From assembly GCF_014199595.1 (NCBI RefSeq), contig NZ_JACHNX010000004.1:124001-188000 (forward strand): a stretch of DNA of 64,000 nt. Direction: 5' to 3'. Within the stretch, counting starts at the first letter, position 1; each line of letters begins with the position of its first letter. Positions 8,522-17,947 of the stretch are shown here, piece by piece. The notes beneath the pieces are model-generated. The model was not told the DNA's origin and did no database searches. It saw only the letters and a program-made list of their open reading frames with translations. A program made the position numbers and the translations under genes. The DNA comes from Sphingomonas yabuuchiae. GTDB lineage: Bacteria; Pseudomonadota; Alphaproteobacteria; Sphingomonadales; Sphingomonadaceae.

Positions 8522-11500
8522 ATGCTCGGAGATACCGAAGCCCCCGCCGTCCCGAGCATCCACGCCGCGATCGCCCCGGCCCCGGCGCTGCGTCCCGACC
8601 GGCCCTATGCCCGTGACGAGTTGCTGCACGAGCTGTTCGACGCGAGCTGCCGGACGCGCGGCTGGACGACCGCGCTGAAGCTGATCGGTGCGGACGAGGA
8701 GTTCGGCCGCTCGACCGAATGGACCTATGACATGCTGGCGCAGCGCAGCCTGTCGCTGGCGCACCGGCTGCGGGCGCAGGGCGTGGGGAAGGGCGACCGG
8801 GTCGTGCTGTGCCTGCCGCGCGGGCTGGACCAGTATATGGCGATCCTGGGCGTGCTGCGTTCGGGCGCGGCCTATGTGCCGGTCGACTGGGGTTATCCGC
8901 AGGACCGCATCGCCTTCATCATCGAGGATAGCGGCGCCGCGCTGACCATTACCACCGGCGCACGGGCGGCGGAGATACCGGGCGCGACGCTCGCGCTGGA
9001 TGCCGAGCTGGGCGACCTGGCTGCCGAGCCGCCGGTGCCGATGGGGCGCGAGGTGACGGGATCGGACCGCCACGATCTGGCCTATATCATCTATACCTCG
9101 GGCACGACCGGGCGGCCCAAGGGGGTGATGATCACCCATGCCAATGCCTGTCACCTGGTCCGCTCCGAAAGCGCGATCCTGGCGCTGGAGCCCGACGACA
9201 TCGTGTTCGGCGGGTTCAGCCTGGCCTTCGACATGTCGGTCGAGACGATGTGGAGCGCGTTCTTCGTCGGCGCCAAGCTGCTCGTCGCGACCGAGCCGCT
9301 GGCCGCGAGCGGCCCCGACGTCGCCGTCACGCTGGCGGCGGAAAAGACGACGATCTGGCATGTCGTTCCCTCGTTGATCGCGCTGGTCGAGCATCCGGTG
9401 CCGACGCTTCGCCTGATCAACATGGGCGGTGAGGCGTGCCCCGCCGACCTGCCGCGCCGTCTGGCGCGGCCCGGCCTGCGGTTGCTCAACACCTATGGCC
9501 CGACCGAAACCTCGGTGACGGCGACCTGGACCGAGGTGCAGCCGGGCAAGCGCATCACCATCGGCAAGCCGTTGCCCGGCTATACCGCCTGGATCGTCGA
9601 TGAGGCGTTGCAGCCGGTCGAGGCGGGGCAGGAGGGCGAACTGGTCATCGGCGGCCCCGGCGTCGGCGTCGGTTACGTCAACCGCCCAGACCTGACGGCC
9701 GAGAAGTTCACCATGACCCCGTTCGACACCGTGTCGGGCGCGCCGGAGCGTATCTATCGCTCCGGCGACCTGGTTCGGCTCGACGCGGCGGGCGACATCG
9801 ATTTCGTCGGGCGAATCGACACCCAGGTGAAGATTCGCGGCTTTCGCGTCGAGCTGGCCGAGATCGAGGCAGTGATCGGCGAGGCGACGGGCGTCGCGCA
9901 GGCGGTCGTCCACCTGTTCACCGATGCCGATGGTTCGGAGTTTTTGGCTGCCTTCCTCGTGGCGCGCAGCGGCGAGACGATCGACATCGCCGACATCAAG
10001 GCGCGGGTCACCGAACGCCTGCCCAATTATATGCGGCCCGCCGCCTATCAGGTGATGGCGGCGCTGCCGACCTTGCCCGCCTCGGGCAAAGTGGATCGCA
10101 AGGCGCTGGTAAAACCCGAAATTACCGTCGACGCCGGCCGCGCGATCGAGCCGCCCGCCACGCCGATGGAGAAGAAGCTCCACGCCATCTGGGCCGAAGC
10201 CTTCGCGCCGCAGCCGGTGTCCGTCACCGACGATCTGTTCGAGGATCTGGGCGGTCACTCGCTAAAGGCCGCGCGCCTCGTCTCGGCGGCGCGCAAGGTC
10301 GCGGGGCTGGAGGGGCTGTCGCTGGAAGACCTCTACGCCGCCCCGACTATCCGGGCGCTGGCGACCCGGATTGGCGGCGCGGCGGCGGTCGCGGTTCAGA
10401 CCGAGGAGAGCTTCCACCGCGTGCCCGAATGGAAGCGCTTGCTCTGCATCGCCGCGCAGACCGTTGCGCTGTTGCCCGTCTATACCATTGCCGGGCTGCA
10501 ATGGTTCTTCCCCTATGTGGCCTATACCCATCTGGCCGGGCGGATGCCGCGCATCGACGCGCTGATCCTGAGTGCGCTGTTCTTCACCATCGTGCCGGTC
10601 GCCTCGATGCTGTTCTCGATTGCCGCCAAGTGGCTGATCGCGGGGCGGTTCAAGGCGGGGGACTATCCGCTATGGGGGGGCACCTATTTCCGCTGGTGGC
10701 TGGTGCGGCGGATCATTGCGGTGACGGCGACGCCCTATCTGGCGGGCACGCCGATGATCCGGGGCTATTACCGGATGCTGGGCGCAAAGATCGGCAAGCG
10801 CGCCTATATCGGCAATGGCGTCATCGACACCGCCGACCTGTTCGCCTGCGGCGACGATGCCATCGTCAGCGACCAGGCGGTGATGGCGACCAGCTCGGTC
10901 GAGCGCGGTCTGCTGCGGTTGGGCACGGTGACGCTGGGCGACCGCGCCTTTGTCGGCGGCCAGTCGGTGGTCGGCCGCAATTCGGCTCTGGAGGATGATG
11001 CGATCCTCGACGACATGGCCGCGCTTCCCGCCGAGACGGTGATCCCCGCGCGGCAACGCTGGACCGGTTCGCCCGCCGCCTTCGACAGGATGGTTGCGCC
11101 GGGCGAAGTGCAGACAATGGGCAGGCGTACGGGGCCGTCGCTGGCGATCTTCATCGGCGCGCTGCTGCTGCCGATCATCGCCATCCTGCCGATCGCGCCG
11201 GGTCTGATCGCGTTGATCGAGCTGGACTGGGCGACGACCGGTTACGGGTACATGCTCGTCTCGCCGCTGCTCGCCGCGACCTATATCGTCATGATGTGCG
11301 TGCTGACGGTGCTGGCCAAGCGGCTGATCCTGGGCCGGGTAAAGCCGGGCGTCTATCGCCTCGATAGCTGGTTCTATGTCCGTTACTGGATGGTCCGACA
11401 GATCAACGACCTGGCGCTGCGGCTGCTCCACCCGATCTTCGCCACGCTCTATGTCGTCCCCTGGTACCGCGCGCTGGGCGTGAAGGTCGGGCGGCGGGCG

Positions 11501-12529
11501 GAGATTTCGACCGCCAGCGCCATCGTCCCCGATCTGGTCGAGATCGGACCGGAGAGTTTCATCGCGGACTCGGTCATCTTCGGTGCGGCCAAGATCGGCC
11601 ATGGCACCATCGAACTGGCGCATACCAAGATCGGCCGTCGCAGCTTCATCGGCAATTCCGCGCTGCTGCCCACCGGCGCGCAGATCGGCGACGAGGTGCT
11701 GATCGGCGTCCTCTCCAAGCCGCCCGAGGACCCCAGCCTGGCGACCGAGGCGGGCAGCACCTGGTTCGGATCGCCCGCCATCAAGCTGCCGGTGCGGCAG
11801 GTGGCGACGATGTTCGACGAGGGCGCGCGCTTCAATCCGTCGCGCGGTCTGATCGCGACACGCCTGTCGATCGAGGCGATCCGCACCACCCTGTCGCTCA
11901 CCGCCTTCCTGGTGTTCTTCAGCGCGCTCTTGTCGGTGGTCGGCGATCTCGACGATCTGGAGCGCGGCGGACTGGTCATCATCTCCGCCTTCCCGTTCCT
12001 CTATGTCGGCTTCTGCCTGGCATGCGGTGCGTTCGTGCTGGCGCTGAAGTGGCTGGTGGTCGGGCGCTACCGGGCCAGGACCGCGCCCTTGTGGAGCACC
12101 TTCGTCTGGCGGACCGAACTGGTCACCGCGACCTATGAGAACCTCGCGGTCGCCAACCTGCTGGAGCCGTTGCGCGGCACGCCCTGGATCGGCCTCTACC
12201 TCCGGCTGATGGGCGCCAAGGTCGGCAGGCGCTGCTATATCGACACCACAGACCTGACCGAGCATGACCTTGTCACGATCGGCGACGATGTCGCGCTGAA
12301 CGATTATGCCGGGCTCCAGACGCATCTGTTCGAGGACCGGGTGATGAAGGTCGGTGCGATCAAGGTCGGCGACCGTGCCACCATCGGCTCGCTGGCGATC
12401 GTGCTGTACGATGCCGAAGTGGGTGCGGATGCGCAGTTGGGCGACCTGTCGGTTGTCATGAAGGGCGAGACGCTGCCCGATGGTACCAATTGGGAGGGCA
12501 GCCCGGCCCGGATCGTCACCGAGCCATGA
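8522..12529 (+). CDS. Single-module membrane NRPS, epsilon-poly-L-lysine synthetase (Pls)-like: A-T-six TM segments-three C-type hexapeptide domains
   Basis: 1335 residues, almost the size of Streptomyces Pls. The adenylation domain (about 1-530) has YIIYTSGTTGRPKGVM near 187, NTYGPTETSV, YRSGDLVRL, KIRGFRVELAEIE and the A10 lysine in ASGKVDRKAL. A carrier domain follows with LGGHS near 577. The rest has six hydrophobic segments in three pairs. Each pair precedes a soluble domain starting LGAKIGKRAYIG (~750), LGVKVGRRAEIS (~985) or MGAKVGRRCYID (~1228), with hexapeptide-repeat character. This is the terminal domain architecture known from Pls, which makes homopolymers of basic amino acids without a thioesterase. 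My by-eye pocket residues are D-M-E-H-N-G-T-V-T-K; the acidic third residue fits a basic amino acid. ATG 8522 overlaps an in-frame TTG just upstream. Its stop overlaps the PPTase ATG. Confidence 0.88.
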   Translation: MLGDTEAPAVPSIHAAIAPAPALRPDRPYARDELLHELFDASCRTRGWTTALKLIGADEEFGRSTEWTYDMLAQRSLSLAHRLRAQGVGKGDRVVLCLPRGLDQYMAILGVLRSGAAYVPVDWGYPQDRIAFIIEDSGAALTITTGARAAEIPGATLALDAELGDLAAEPPVPMGREVTGSDRHDLAYIIYTSGTTGRPKGVMITHANACHLVRSESAILALEPDDIVFGGFSLAFDMSVETMWSAFFVGAKLLVATEPLAASGPDVAVTLAAEKTTIWHVVPSLIALVEHPVPTLRLINMGGEACPADLPRRLARPGLRLLNTYGPTETSVTATWTEVQPGKRITIGKPLPGYTAWIVDEALQPVEAGQEGELVIGGPGVGVGYVNRPDLTAEKFTMTPFDTVSGAPERIYRSGDLVRLDAAGDIDFVGRIDTQVKIRGFRVELAEIEAVIGEATGVAQAVVHLFTDADGSEFLAAFLVARSGETIDIADIKARVTERLPNYMRPAAYQVMAALPTLPASGKVDRKALVKPEITVDAGRAIEPPATPMEKKLHAIWAEAFAPQPVSVTDDLFEDLGGHSLKAARLVSAARKVAGLEGLSLEDLYAAPTIRALATRIGGAAAVAVQTEESFHRVPEWKRLLCIAAQTVALLPVYTIAGLQWFFPYVAYTHLAGRMPRIDALILSALFFTIVPVASMLFSIAAKWLIAGRFKAGDYPLWGGTYFRWWLVRRIIAVTATPYLAGTPMIRGYYRMLGAKIGKRAYIGNGVIDTADLFACGDDAIVSDQAVMATSSVERGLLRLGTVTLGDRAFVGGQSVVGRNSALEDDAILDDMAALPAETVIPARQRWTGSPAAFDRMVAPGEVQTMGRRTGPSLAIFIGALLLPIIAILPIAPGLIALIELDWATTGYGYMLVSPLLAATYIVMMCVLTVLAKRLILGRVKPGVYRLDSWFYVRYWMVRQINDLALRLLHPIFATLYVVPWYRALGVKVGRRAEISTASAIVPDLVEIGPESFIADSVIFGAAKIGHGTIELAHTKIGRRSFIGNSALLPTGAQIGDEVLIGVLSKPPEDPSLATEAGSTWFGSPAIKLPVRQVATMFDEGARFNPSRGLIATRLSIEAIRTTLSLTAFLVFFSALLSVVGDLDDLERGGLVIISAFPFLYVGFCLACGAFVLALKWLVVGRYRARTAPLWSTFVWRTELVTATYENLAVANLLEPLRGTPWIGLYLRLMGAKVGRRCYIDTTDLTEHDLVTIGDDVALNDYAGLQTHLFEDRVMKVGAIKVGDRATIGSLAIVLYDAEVGADAQLGDLSVVMKGETLPDGTNWEGSPARIVTEP

Positions 12530-13083
12530 TCCCGCTGCGCCATGATGGGCCGCTCGACCGGCTGGAGTGGGACGGCCAAGCCCCCGTCATCTGGCGCAGG
12601 GCCGATCCGGGGCGGGGGAAGCGCGCGCCGCTGGTCGAAGCGTTGCTTTCTCGGCTGGCAGGCGGACCGGTCCGCCTGGCGCGGAGTGCGGCTGGCCAGC
12701 CGCAGGTCGCGGCCCCGCAAGGCTGGTATATCGGCCTTGCCGGACGGGGGGAGGCCTGCCTGATCGCGGCGGCGCGACAGCCGATAGCGGTGGATCGCGA
12801 GATCATCGACAGTGCCCCGCCGCTCTGGGACATGCTGACCCCGGCGGAGGCGTGCGCTCTGCGAGACGCGACCGATCCGTCCCGGCAATGGCTGCGCCGG
12901 TGGACGATCAAGGAGGCCTATGCCAAGCTGATCGGCGACCCCCGGCATATCGCCGCCGAGACGATCGAGACGCGGCTGATCGAGGACCGGCAGGCGACCG
13001 CGCACCGGCACGGGGAGCGAGACGCGCATTGCTGGACCCGCGATGACGGCGGCGCGATCGAGACGGTGGCGTCATGGGCATGA
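12526..13083 (+). CDS. 4'-phosphopantetheinyl transferase (Sfp-type), dedicated to the adjacent NRPS
   Basis: 185 residues. Transfers phosphopantetheine from CoA to the carrier-domain serine. The family signature is clear: VDREI (the metal-binding Asp and Glu) followed by WLRRWTIKEAYAKLIG, matching the WxxKEAxxK block. The ATG at 12526 lies inside the ATGA junction with the NRPS stop, so expression is coupled. A PPTase encoded immediately after a single-module synthetase suggests the cluster carries its own activation enzyme. An upstream in-frame ATG at 12490 lies within the NRPS gene and is less likely. Confidence 0.88.
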   Translation: MIPLRHDGPLDRLEWDGQAPVIWRRADPGRGKRAPLVEALLSRLAGGPVRLARSAAGQPQVAAPQGWYIGLAGRGEACLIAAARQPIAVDREIIDSAPPLWDMLTPAEACALRDATDPSRQWLRRWTIKEAYAKLIGDPRHIAAETIETRLIEDRQATAHRHGERDAHCWTRDDGGAIETVASWA

Positions 13084-13634
13084 GGGACGTCGTCGTCCGC
13101 CCCTATGCGGAGACCGACCGCGACGACGTGCTGACGATCTTCGACGCCAACCGCGCCGACTATTTCGGGGCAGGGGACCGCGACTGGCTGATCGAGACGC
13201 TGGACGAGCCCGATGGCCCCGCCTTTGTCGTCGCGATCGATGGACGCGCGGTGGCGTTCGGCGGTTATGAGGTCTGGGAGCATTACAACAAGGCGCTGCT
13301 CTATTGGGGCATGGCGGCGCCAGCCCGGCATGGTGGCGGCCTGGGGCGGCTGTTGCTGCTGGCGCGGTTGCACCATGTCGCGGTCCATGCGCGGCCGGTG
13401 ACGCGCTATGTCACGGTCGACACCTCGCCCCGGGTGGCGCCCTTCTTCCTGCGCTGCGGCTTCGAGCAGACCGCCGTCTGGCCCGAAGGTTATCGCTCCG
13501 GCATGACCATGCACGAGCTGCGGTTCGACCTGGCGAAGGTGTCGGCGGACGAACTGGCAGCCCGCCGCGACGACGCGCTGGCGACGGTCGTTCGCACCCT
13601 GTCTTCACCCGACCGGGAAGGTGGCAGGCCTTAG
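13074..13634 (+). CDS. GNAT-family N-acetyltransferase
   Basis: 186 residues. The acetyl-CoA binding region is ARHGGGLGRLLLLARL, a variant of the R/Q-x-x-G-x-G/A loop, followed by TVDTSPRVAPFFLRCGFEQT, typical of the GNAT C-terminal half (PFFxRxGF). It overlaps the PPTase by ten bases; a second ATG at 13080 would give an ATGA overlap like the other junctions. Placed last in the NRPS operon, it could acylate the poly-amino-acid product or its monomer, or provide self-resistance. That role is inference from position. Confidence 0.82.
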   Translation: MGMRDVVVRPYAETDRDDVLTIFDANRADYFGAGDRDWLIETLDEPDGPAFVVAIDGRAVAFGGYEVWEHYNKALLYWGMAAPARHGGGLGRLLLLARLHHVAVHARPVTRYVTVDTSPRVAPFFLRCGFEQTAVWPEGYRSGMTMHELRFDLAKVSADELAARRDDALATVVRTLSSPDREGGRP

Positions 13635-13889
13635 GGCCGACCGAGCGCATTGCGACGAGCGATTCGCTCGCTGCGCCGTCTGCATCGATAAGGAGCAGAA
13701 GGATCCGCAACGCCGCCGGAGCCTACCTTATCCATTCCCCTACGTTATCCGCCATTGTTGCGGAGTCGAAACAGGAAAACTTTACAAACCTTTGTAATTC
13801 ATCCGTTATCGGAGTTGACAGGCCTGTGGCGCCATGAAAACCGTGTCACCGATAAGTCGATGTTATTAATCGAAATTAAGGGGAATAGC
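13635..13889. other. Intergenic region upstream of the autotransporter gene
   Basis: About 255 bases, less GC-rich toward the right end. It contains TTGACA at 13815-13820, a possible -35, but no good -10 at the expected distance. The sequence AAGGGGAATAGC at 13878-13889 is a strong ribosome binding site for the GTG start at 13890. No gene seen. Confidence 0.5.
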
Positions 13890-16800
13890 GTGGGGGTGGG
13901 CGTTTCTCGCGTATCGCTGTTGGCGATCGCGTCCTTTTGCCTGGTTCAGGCAGGCTCGGCATCCGCGCAGAGCCAGTATGTGCCGCCTGCACCGACCGGC
14001 GGCTATGTGATGGCCAATGGCCAGCGAACGGCGGACTATAACGCGGCGCTGGCGTCGTGGCGGCAGGACAAGCAATTCTCGGTCGATTACACCAAGGGCT
14101 ATCTGGGCCTGGAATATGCCTATGTGCTGGGCCTGTCGGGCAAGGGTCAGACGATCGGGATCAACGACGCGGGCGTGGTGATGAGCCATCCGTCCTTTGC
14201 GGGATCGGGCAAGATTGCGGGGCTGCGCACGCCCGTCCCCGCGACCTATGGCAATGACGGCATGGTCAATCCGCGACGGCCCTGGGAAATCCATGGTACC
14301 CATGTCGCGGGCACGGCGGCGGGCGACCGGCTGGCGAACGGGGTGATGTTCGGCAACGCGTTCGGCGCGAACATCCTGTCGGCGACGACCAATTTCGCGG
14401 CGGGCGATTTCCTGTGGTGGCGCGACCAGATCCTCGACAACGTCATGGTCGCCACCGCGCAGGAGAATATCCCGGCGCTCGCCAATACCGGGCGGGTTCG
14501 GATCATCAACAACAGCTGGGGCTCGACCTCGACCCAGCCCTATACGCTGACCCCGTCCCAGGCGCGCGGTGCGTTTCAGCAGACGCTGAACGGCCTCTAT
14601 GATCCGGTCCTGAAGAATGACGTGCTGGTCGTCTTCTCGGCGGGCAATGGCGGCGGCGTCCATGCCAGTGTCGATGCGGTGACGCCGCTCAATGACCTGC
14701 GGCTGCGTTCCAACTGGTTGTCGGTCACCAACTATCTGGTGAACGGCACGGCGGCGTCCAGCACCAGCCTGTGCGGCCAGACCGCGACTTGGTGCGTGTC
14801 GGGGCCGGGCAGTTCGGTCGTGTCCGCGGCGCAGACCTATCTGGTCGACGGCACCGCGATCCGCGCGAAATACACCCGCGCCATGTACCCGACCATCTAT
14901 GCCGCGACGACGCTGGCCCAGTTGCAGACGGCGGCGGTCAATGCGTGGCTGGGCGTGTTGACCGACTATATCGTCCGGCGCGATATCGCCCAGACACTCG
15001 GCCGCCCCTTCGACGAGGAGGCCGAGCGGACCAAGGCGGCACAACAGGCGGTCGGCATCTCGCTGGCTTACGGCGCGCGGTTCATGACGCCCGATCCCGA
15101 CGGCTATACCAGCCGTCTGGCGCAGATCCTGACCATTCCCGGCAACGTCACGTTGCTGGGGCGGGACTTTTCCACCTCGGTGCTGACCCAGGCCAATACG
15201 CTGATCACCGCCGAACTTCAGAAATACATCAGCTTCACCGGGCCGGGCTATGCCGCGCTGACCGGCACGTCGATGGCGGCGCCCAATGTCTCGGGCTTCG
15301 CCGCGCTGCTGATGGAGTATTTCCCCGAATATAAGACCGGGCTGATCTCCGACATCCTCGTGTCCAGTTCCAGGGACCTCGACACGCCGGGCGTCGACCT
15401 GCGCTCGGGCTGGGGCGCGCCGCAGATGGCGGTGGCGCTGCGCGGGCCGACCGCACTGCGCGACACGCGCGAAGTCACGGTCGCATCGGGCACGACCGAT
15501 ATCTGGAGCAACCCGATCACCGACGCGCGCGACCGTTACGCGGCCGAAGTGCTGGCGGGCTTCCCCAACGATATCGGCGGTCTGGTCAAGCGCGGCGGCG
15601 GCGAGCTGATCCTGACCGCCGCCAACAGCTATAGCGGCCCGACCCGTGTCGAGCAGGGGCAGCTGACCGTGGACGGCAGCCTGACCCGATCGGCGGTGAC
15701 GGCGGTGTCGGGCGGCATCGTCGCAGGCAATGGCAGCGTCGCATCGCTGAGTGCCGGGTCGGGCGGCATCGTCTCGCCGGGCAGCACCGGCGCGTTGGGG
15801 AGGCTGACCGTGGCAGGTACCGCCAGCCTGGGATCGGGCAGCCAATTCGTCGCGGATATCGGCCCCGCCGGCACTTCCGACCAACTGGCGGCGCGCAGCA
15901 TCGTGCTGGGCGGCGGCAACCTGACCTTGCGCCCGGTCAACTATGTGCCGCGCTATGGCGACAGCTATACGCTCCTCACCGCGTCGAACGGCATCACCGG
16001 CAGCTTCGGCAGCGCCACCGCCTTCAGTGCGATCCTCTATCCCGAACTGAGCTATGGCGCGGGCCGGGTGACGGCGGCGGTGGGCGCGCGACCCTATGCC
16101 AGTGTCGTCGCGGCGACGCCGGTGCAGACCGCCTATGCGCGTCTGCTCGACGCCAACCGATCCGCCTATGCGAGCTTGCGCGGGACCTACGACCTGCTCG
16201 ACCTGCAGGATGTCGGGACGATCCGCGGCAGCCTGGAGGCGATCGCGCCGCGCAGCGAGGCGACCCGCCGGGCGATCGGCACCACCGCGACCGACAATAT
16301 CGCGCGCTTCTATCGCGATCGCCTGACCGCGATGACGCCGGACGGCTTTGCGGGCGGCACGGTCGCGATGATCGGCAAGCCGCTGGAGTTCGCCGCCAAC
16401 GCCATCGCCGCACCCGGTCGTCCCCAGACGGTCAGCGATACGCCGACCAGCATGGTCCGCGAAAACATGCTGCCCGACAATGTCTCGGCCTATCTGGCGG
16501 GCGGCTATATCGACGGCTCGGGCGCAGCGATGCCCGGCACGGTCGGCGGTCGCGATCCGTTCGACGGCTTCTACATCGCGGGCGGTGTCGAAGCGCGGGT
16601 GTCGGACACGGGCGCGCTGGGCTTCGGCCTGTCCTATTCGGATATCGATGGCGACCAGCGGTTCGGCCAGTCGGCCAAGGGCGAGCTGATCCAGGGCACG
16701 CTCTACGGACGGCTCGGCGGTACGCTCGGCCCGGCGCTGGATGCGCAGTTCGGCGCGGGCGTGTACCAGTCCTCGACCCGGCGGCAGGGCAGCTTCGTCG

Positions 16801-17300
16801 GCACGCCCTTCGACCTGCGCTCGCGCGACAATGCGCTGGCGCTGTCGAGCGAAGTGGGGGCGAGCTATATGAAGGGCAGCGGGGCGCTGCGTTTCGGCCC
16901 GCGCGTGGCGATCCGTACCAGTAGCATCGACTTCACCCCCACGGGTGAGACGGGCAGCGGTCCGGCGCTGACCTATGGTCGCGACCGATTCCTGAGCGTG
17001 CAGGGCCGTGCGGGGCTTCAGATCGACGCGACGCAAGGCGGCTTCCGCCCCTTCGCCTCGGCTTATTATGTCCATGATTTCGAGGGGCGGCCGGGCTATT
17101 TCAACGCCGGATTCGTCGGCGGCACGCGGGCGCAGGCCCGCTTCCTGACCGCACGGCAGGACCGCGACTGGGGCGAGATCAGCGCGGGGGTGGCCTATCG
17201 TTCGGGCCGTGCGACCGTCTCGCTGGCGGCGGACTCGACGGTCGGACGCGACGATGTGCGCAACCAGTCCTATCGCGCCGGGCTGAAGCTGTCCTTCTGA
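13890..17300 (+). CDS. Subtilisin-like (S8) serine-protease autotransporter
   Basis: 1136 residues from a GTG start six bases after AGGGG. The order is signal peptide (LLAIASFCLVQAGSASAQ), S8 protease domain with Asp93 (INDAGVVMSHPSF), His135 (HGTHVAGTAAG) and Ser461 (GTSMAAPNVSG), one autotransporter-associated repeat (GGELILTAANSYSG, about 575-590), a beta-helical passenger stretch, and a C-terminal beta-barrel ending in SYRAGLKLSF with the terminal aromatic needed for outer-membrane insertion. It should be secreted by the type Va route. An in-frame ATG at 13860 exists but lacks a ribosome site and would extend the signal peptide unusually. Confidence 0.93.
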   Translation: MGVGVSRVSLLAIASFCLVQAGSASAQSQYVPPAPTGGYVMANGQRTADYNAALASWRQDKQFSVDYTKGYLGLEYAYVLGLSGKGQTIGINDAGVVMSHPSFAGSGKIAGLRTPVPATYGNDGMVNPRRPWEIHGTHVAGTAAGDRLANGVMFGNAFGANILSATTNFAAGDFLWWRDQILDNVMVATAQENIPALANTGRVRIINNSWGSTSTQPYTLTPSQARGAFQQTLNGLYDPVLKNDVLVVFSAGNGGGVHASVDAVTPLNDLRLRSNWLSVTNYLVNGTAASSTSLCGQTATWCVSGPGSSVVSAAQTYLVDGTAIRAKYTRAMYPTIYAATTLAQLQTAAVNAWLGVLTDYIVRRDIAQTLGRPFDEEAERTKAAQQAVGISLAYGARFMTPDPDGYTSRLAQILTIPGNVTLLGRDFSTSVLTQANTLITAELQKYISFTGPGYAALTGTSMAAPNVSGFAALLMEYFPEYKTGLISDILVSSSRDLDTPGVDLRSGWGAPQMAVALRGPTALRDTREVTVASGTTDIWSNPITDARDRYAAEVLAGFPNDIGGLVKRGGGELILTAANSYSGPTRVEQGQLTVDGSLTRSAVTAVSGGIVAGNGSVASLSAGSGGIVSPGSTGALGRLTVAGTASLGSGSQFVADIGPAGTSDQLAARSIVLGGGNLTLRPVNYVPRYGDSYTLLTASNGITGSFGSATAFSAILYPELSYGAGRVTAAVGARPYASVVAATPVQTAYARLLDANRSAYASLRGTYDLLDLQDVGTIRGSLEAIAPRSEATRRAIGTTATDNIARFYRDRLTAMTPDGFAGGTVAMIGKPLEFAANAIAAPGRPQTVSDTPTSMVRENMLPDNVSAYLAGGYIDGSGAAMPGTVGGRDPFDGFYIAGGVEARVSDTGALGFGLSYSDIDGDQRFGQSAKGELIQGTLYGRLGGTLGPALDAQFGAGVYQSSTRRQGSFVGTPFDLRSRDNALALSSEVGASYMKGSGALRFGPRVAIRTSSIDFTPTGETGSGPALTYGRDRFLSVQGRAGLQIDATQGGFRPFASAYYVHDFEGRPGYFNAGFVGGTRAQARFLTARQDRDWGEISAGVAYRSGRATVSLAADSTVGRDDVRNQSYRAGLKLSF

Positions 17301-17319
17301 TGGAGCGGGCGGGGCCGAC

Positions 17320-17673
17320 ATGGTGGTGATGTCGGTCCTGTTGGCGGTGGCAGCGGTGGCGGCCGATCCGGTGCCGCTGGTCGTTTATCGCCGGCCGGGA
17401 GCGACACCGGCGCAGGTCGAAGCCGATCTCCGGCGGTGCCGCATCATCACCACCGGCCCAGCGGCGGGCGGTGAGCGCCCGGACGGGGCGGCACTGCTCG
17501 ACAATGGAACGCCGGGCCGGGTGCCCGGAGATACGATCGAGGCGTGCATGGCGGCCTATGGCTGGCAGGCGCGCAGCTTGTCGAAGCGCGAGCGACGCAT
17601 GTTGTCCCGCCTCGATCCCGCCGCCCGTCGGAAAGCCTTGGAGCGGCTGGCAGGGCAGTCCTGGAAACCGTAA
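17320..17673 (+). CDS. Small secreted hypothetical protein with two cysteines
   Basis: 117 residues, family not recognised. It begins with a short hydrophobic leader (MVVMSVLLAVAAVAADPVPLVV), so periplasmic export is likely. Two cysteines (in LRRCRII and IEACMAAYGW) could form a disulfide. The C-terminal third is rich in Arg and Leu and ends RLAGQSWKP. It starts 20 bases after the autotransporter stop in the same direction and is probably co-transcribed. A second ATG at 17329 is an equally possible start. Confidence 0.55.
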   Translation: MVVMSVLLAVAAVAADPVPLVVYRRPGATPAQVEADLRRCRIITTGPAAGGERPDGAALLDNGTPGRVPGDTIEACMAAYGWQARSLSKRERRMLSRLDPAARRKALERLAGQSWKP

Positions 17674-17799
17674 GCCGCGATCAACTTCCCTCAGAATGCG
17701 TGGTCTTTGGCGATATCTGATGGGACGAAAGATGCTTCGGTGATCTTGCGATCCTTCAAGCCAAAGACGGCCATTTCCCGCCCCTGATGGTTGGGCTTA
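17674..17799. other. Non-coding spacer before the CRISPR remnant
   Basis: About 125 bases. A minus-strand open frame here reads GREMAVFGLKDRKITEAS and ends DHAF with a stop at 17691. It resembles nothing I recognise and continues upstream through the CRISPR repeats, so it may be a chance frame or the end of another decayed gene. If the minus strand is the crRNA strand, this side is distal to any leader. Confidence 0.4.
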
Positions 17800-17947
17800 G
17801 GACCATCCGTAGGTGCGGTGGAAATTCCATTCAATCGGCGACATGCGTTCCCGGCGAGGGACCATCCCTGCGGGTGCGGGGGAACCGCTATATCCCCAAT
17901 CTGGTCAAATACGGCCGACGGACCGTCCCCGCAGGTGCAAGGGGGGC
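17800..17947 (-). CRISPR. Degenerate type I-E CRISPR remnant, three repeats at 61-bp period
   Basis: The middle repeat (17859-17886) reads GGACCATCCCTGC then GGGTGCGGGGGAACC on the plus strand. Reversed, it has the GGTTCCCC...GGGGATxxxCC form of type I-E repeats such as that of E. coli. Degenerate copies lie at 17800-17825 (GGACCATCC-GTAGGTGCGG) and 17920-17947 (GGACCGTCCCCGCAGGTGC). The shared GGTGC block starts at 17812, 17873 and 17934, a period of exactly 61 bases, as expected for 29-bp repeats plus 32-bp spacers. Two spacers of about 32-33 bases remain. By analogy with I-E, the crRNA strand is minus. Repeat 1, the leader-distal end, is the most decayed. It abuts a Cas3-like fragment. Confidence 0.72.

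Noticed and set aside
10600..12500. Possibility that the C-terminal part of the NRPS is a separate acetyltransferase gene
   Set aside because: The frame is continuous from the A domain through all three hexapeptide domains, as in known Pls proteins.
13815..13837. TTGACA as promoter of the autotransporter gene
   Set aside because: No acceptable -10 at 16-18 bases; mentioned but not called as a promoter.
13866..17321. 1151-codon minus-strand frame opposite the autotransporter
   Set aside because: The plus strand has a complete catalytic triad and barrel; the minus frame is low-complexity Arg/Ala/Gly.
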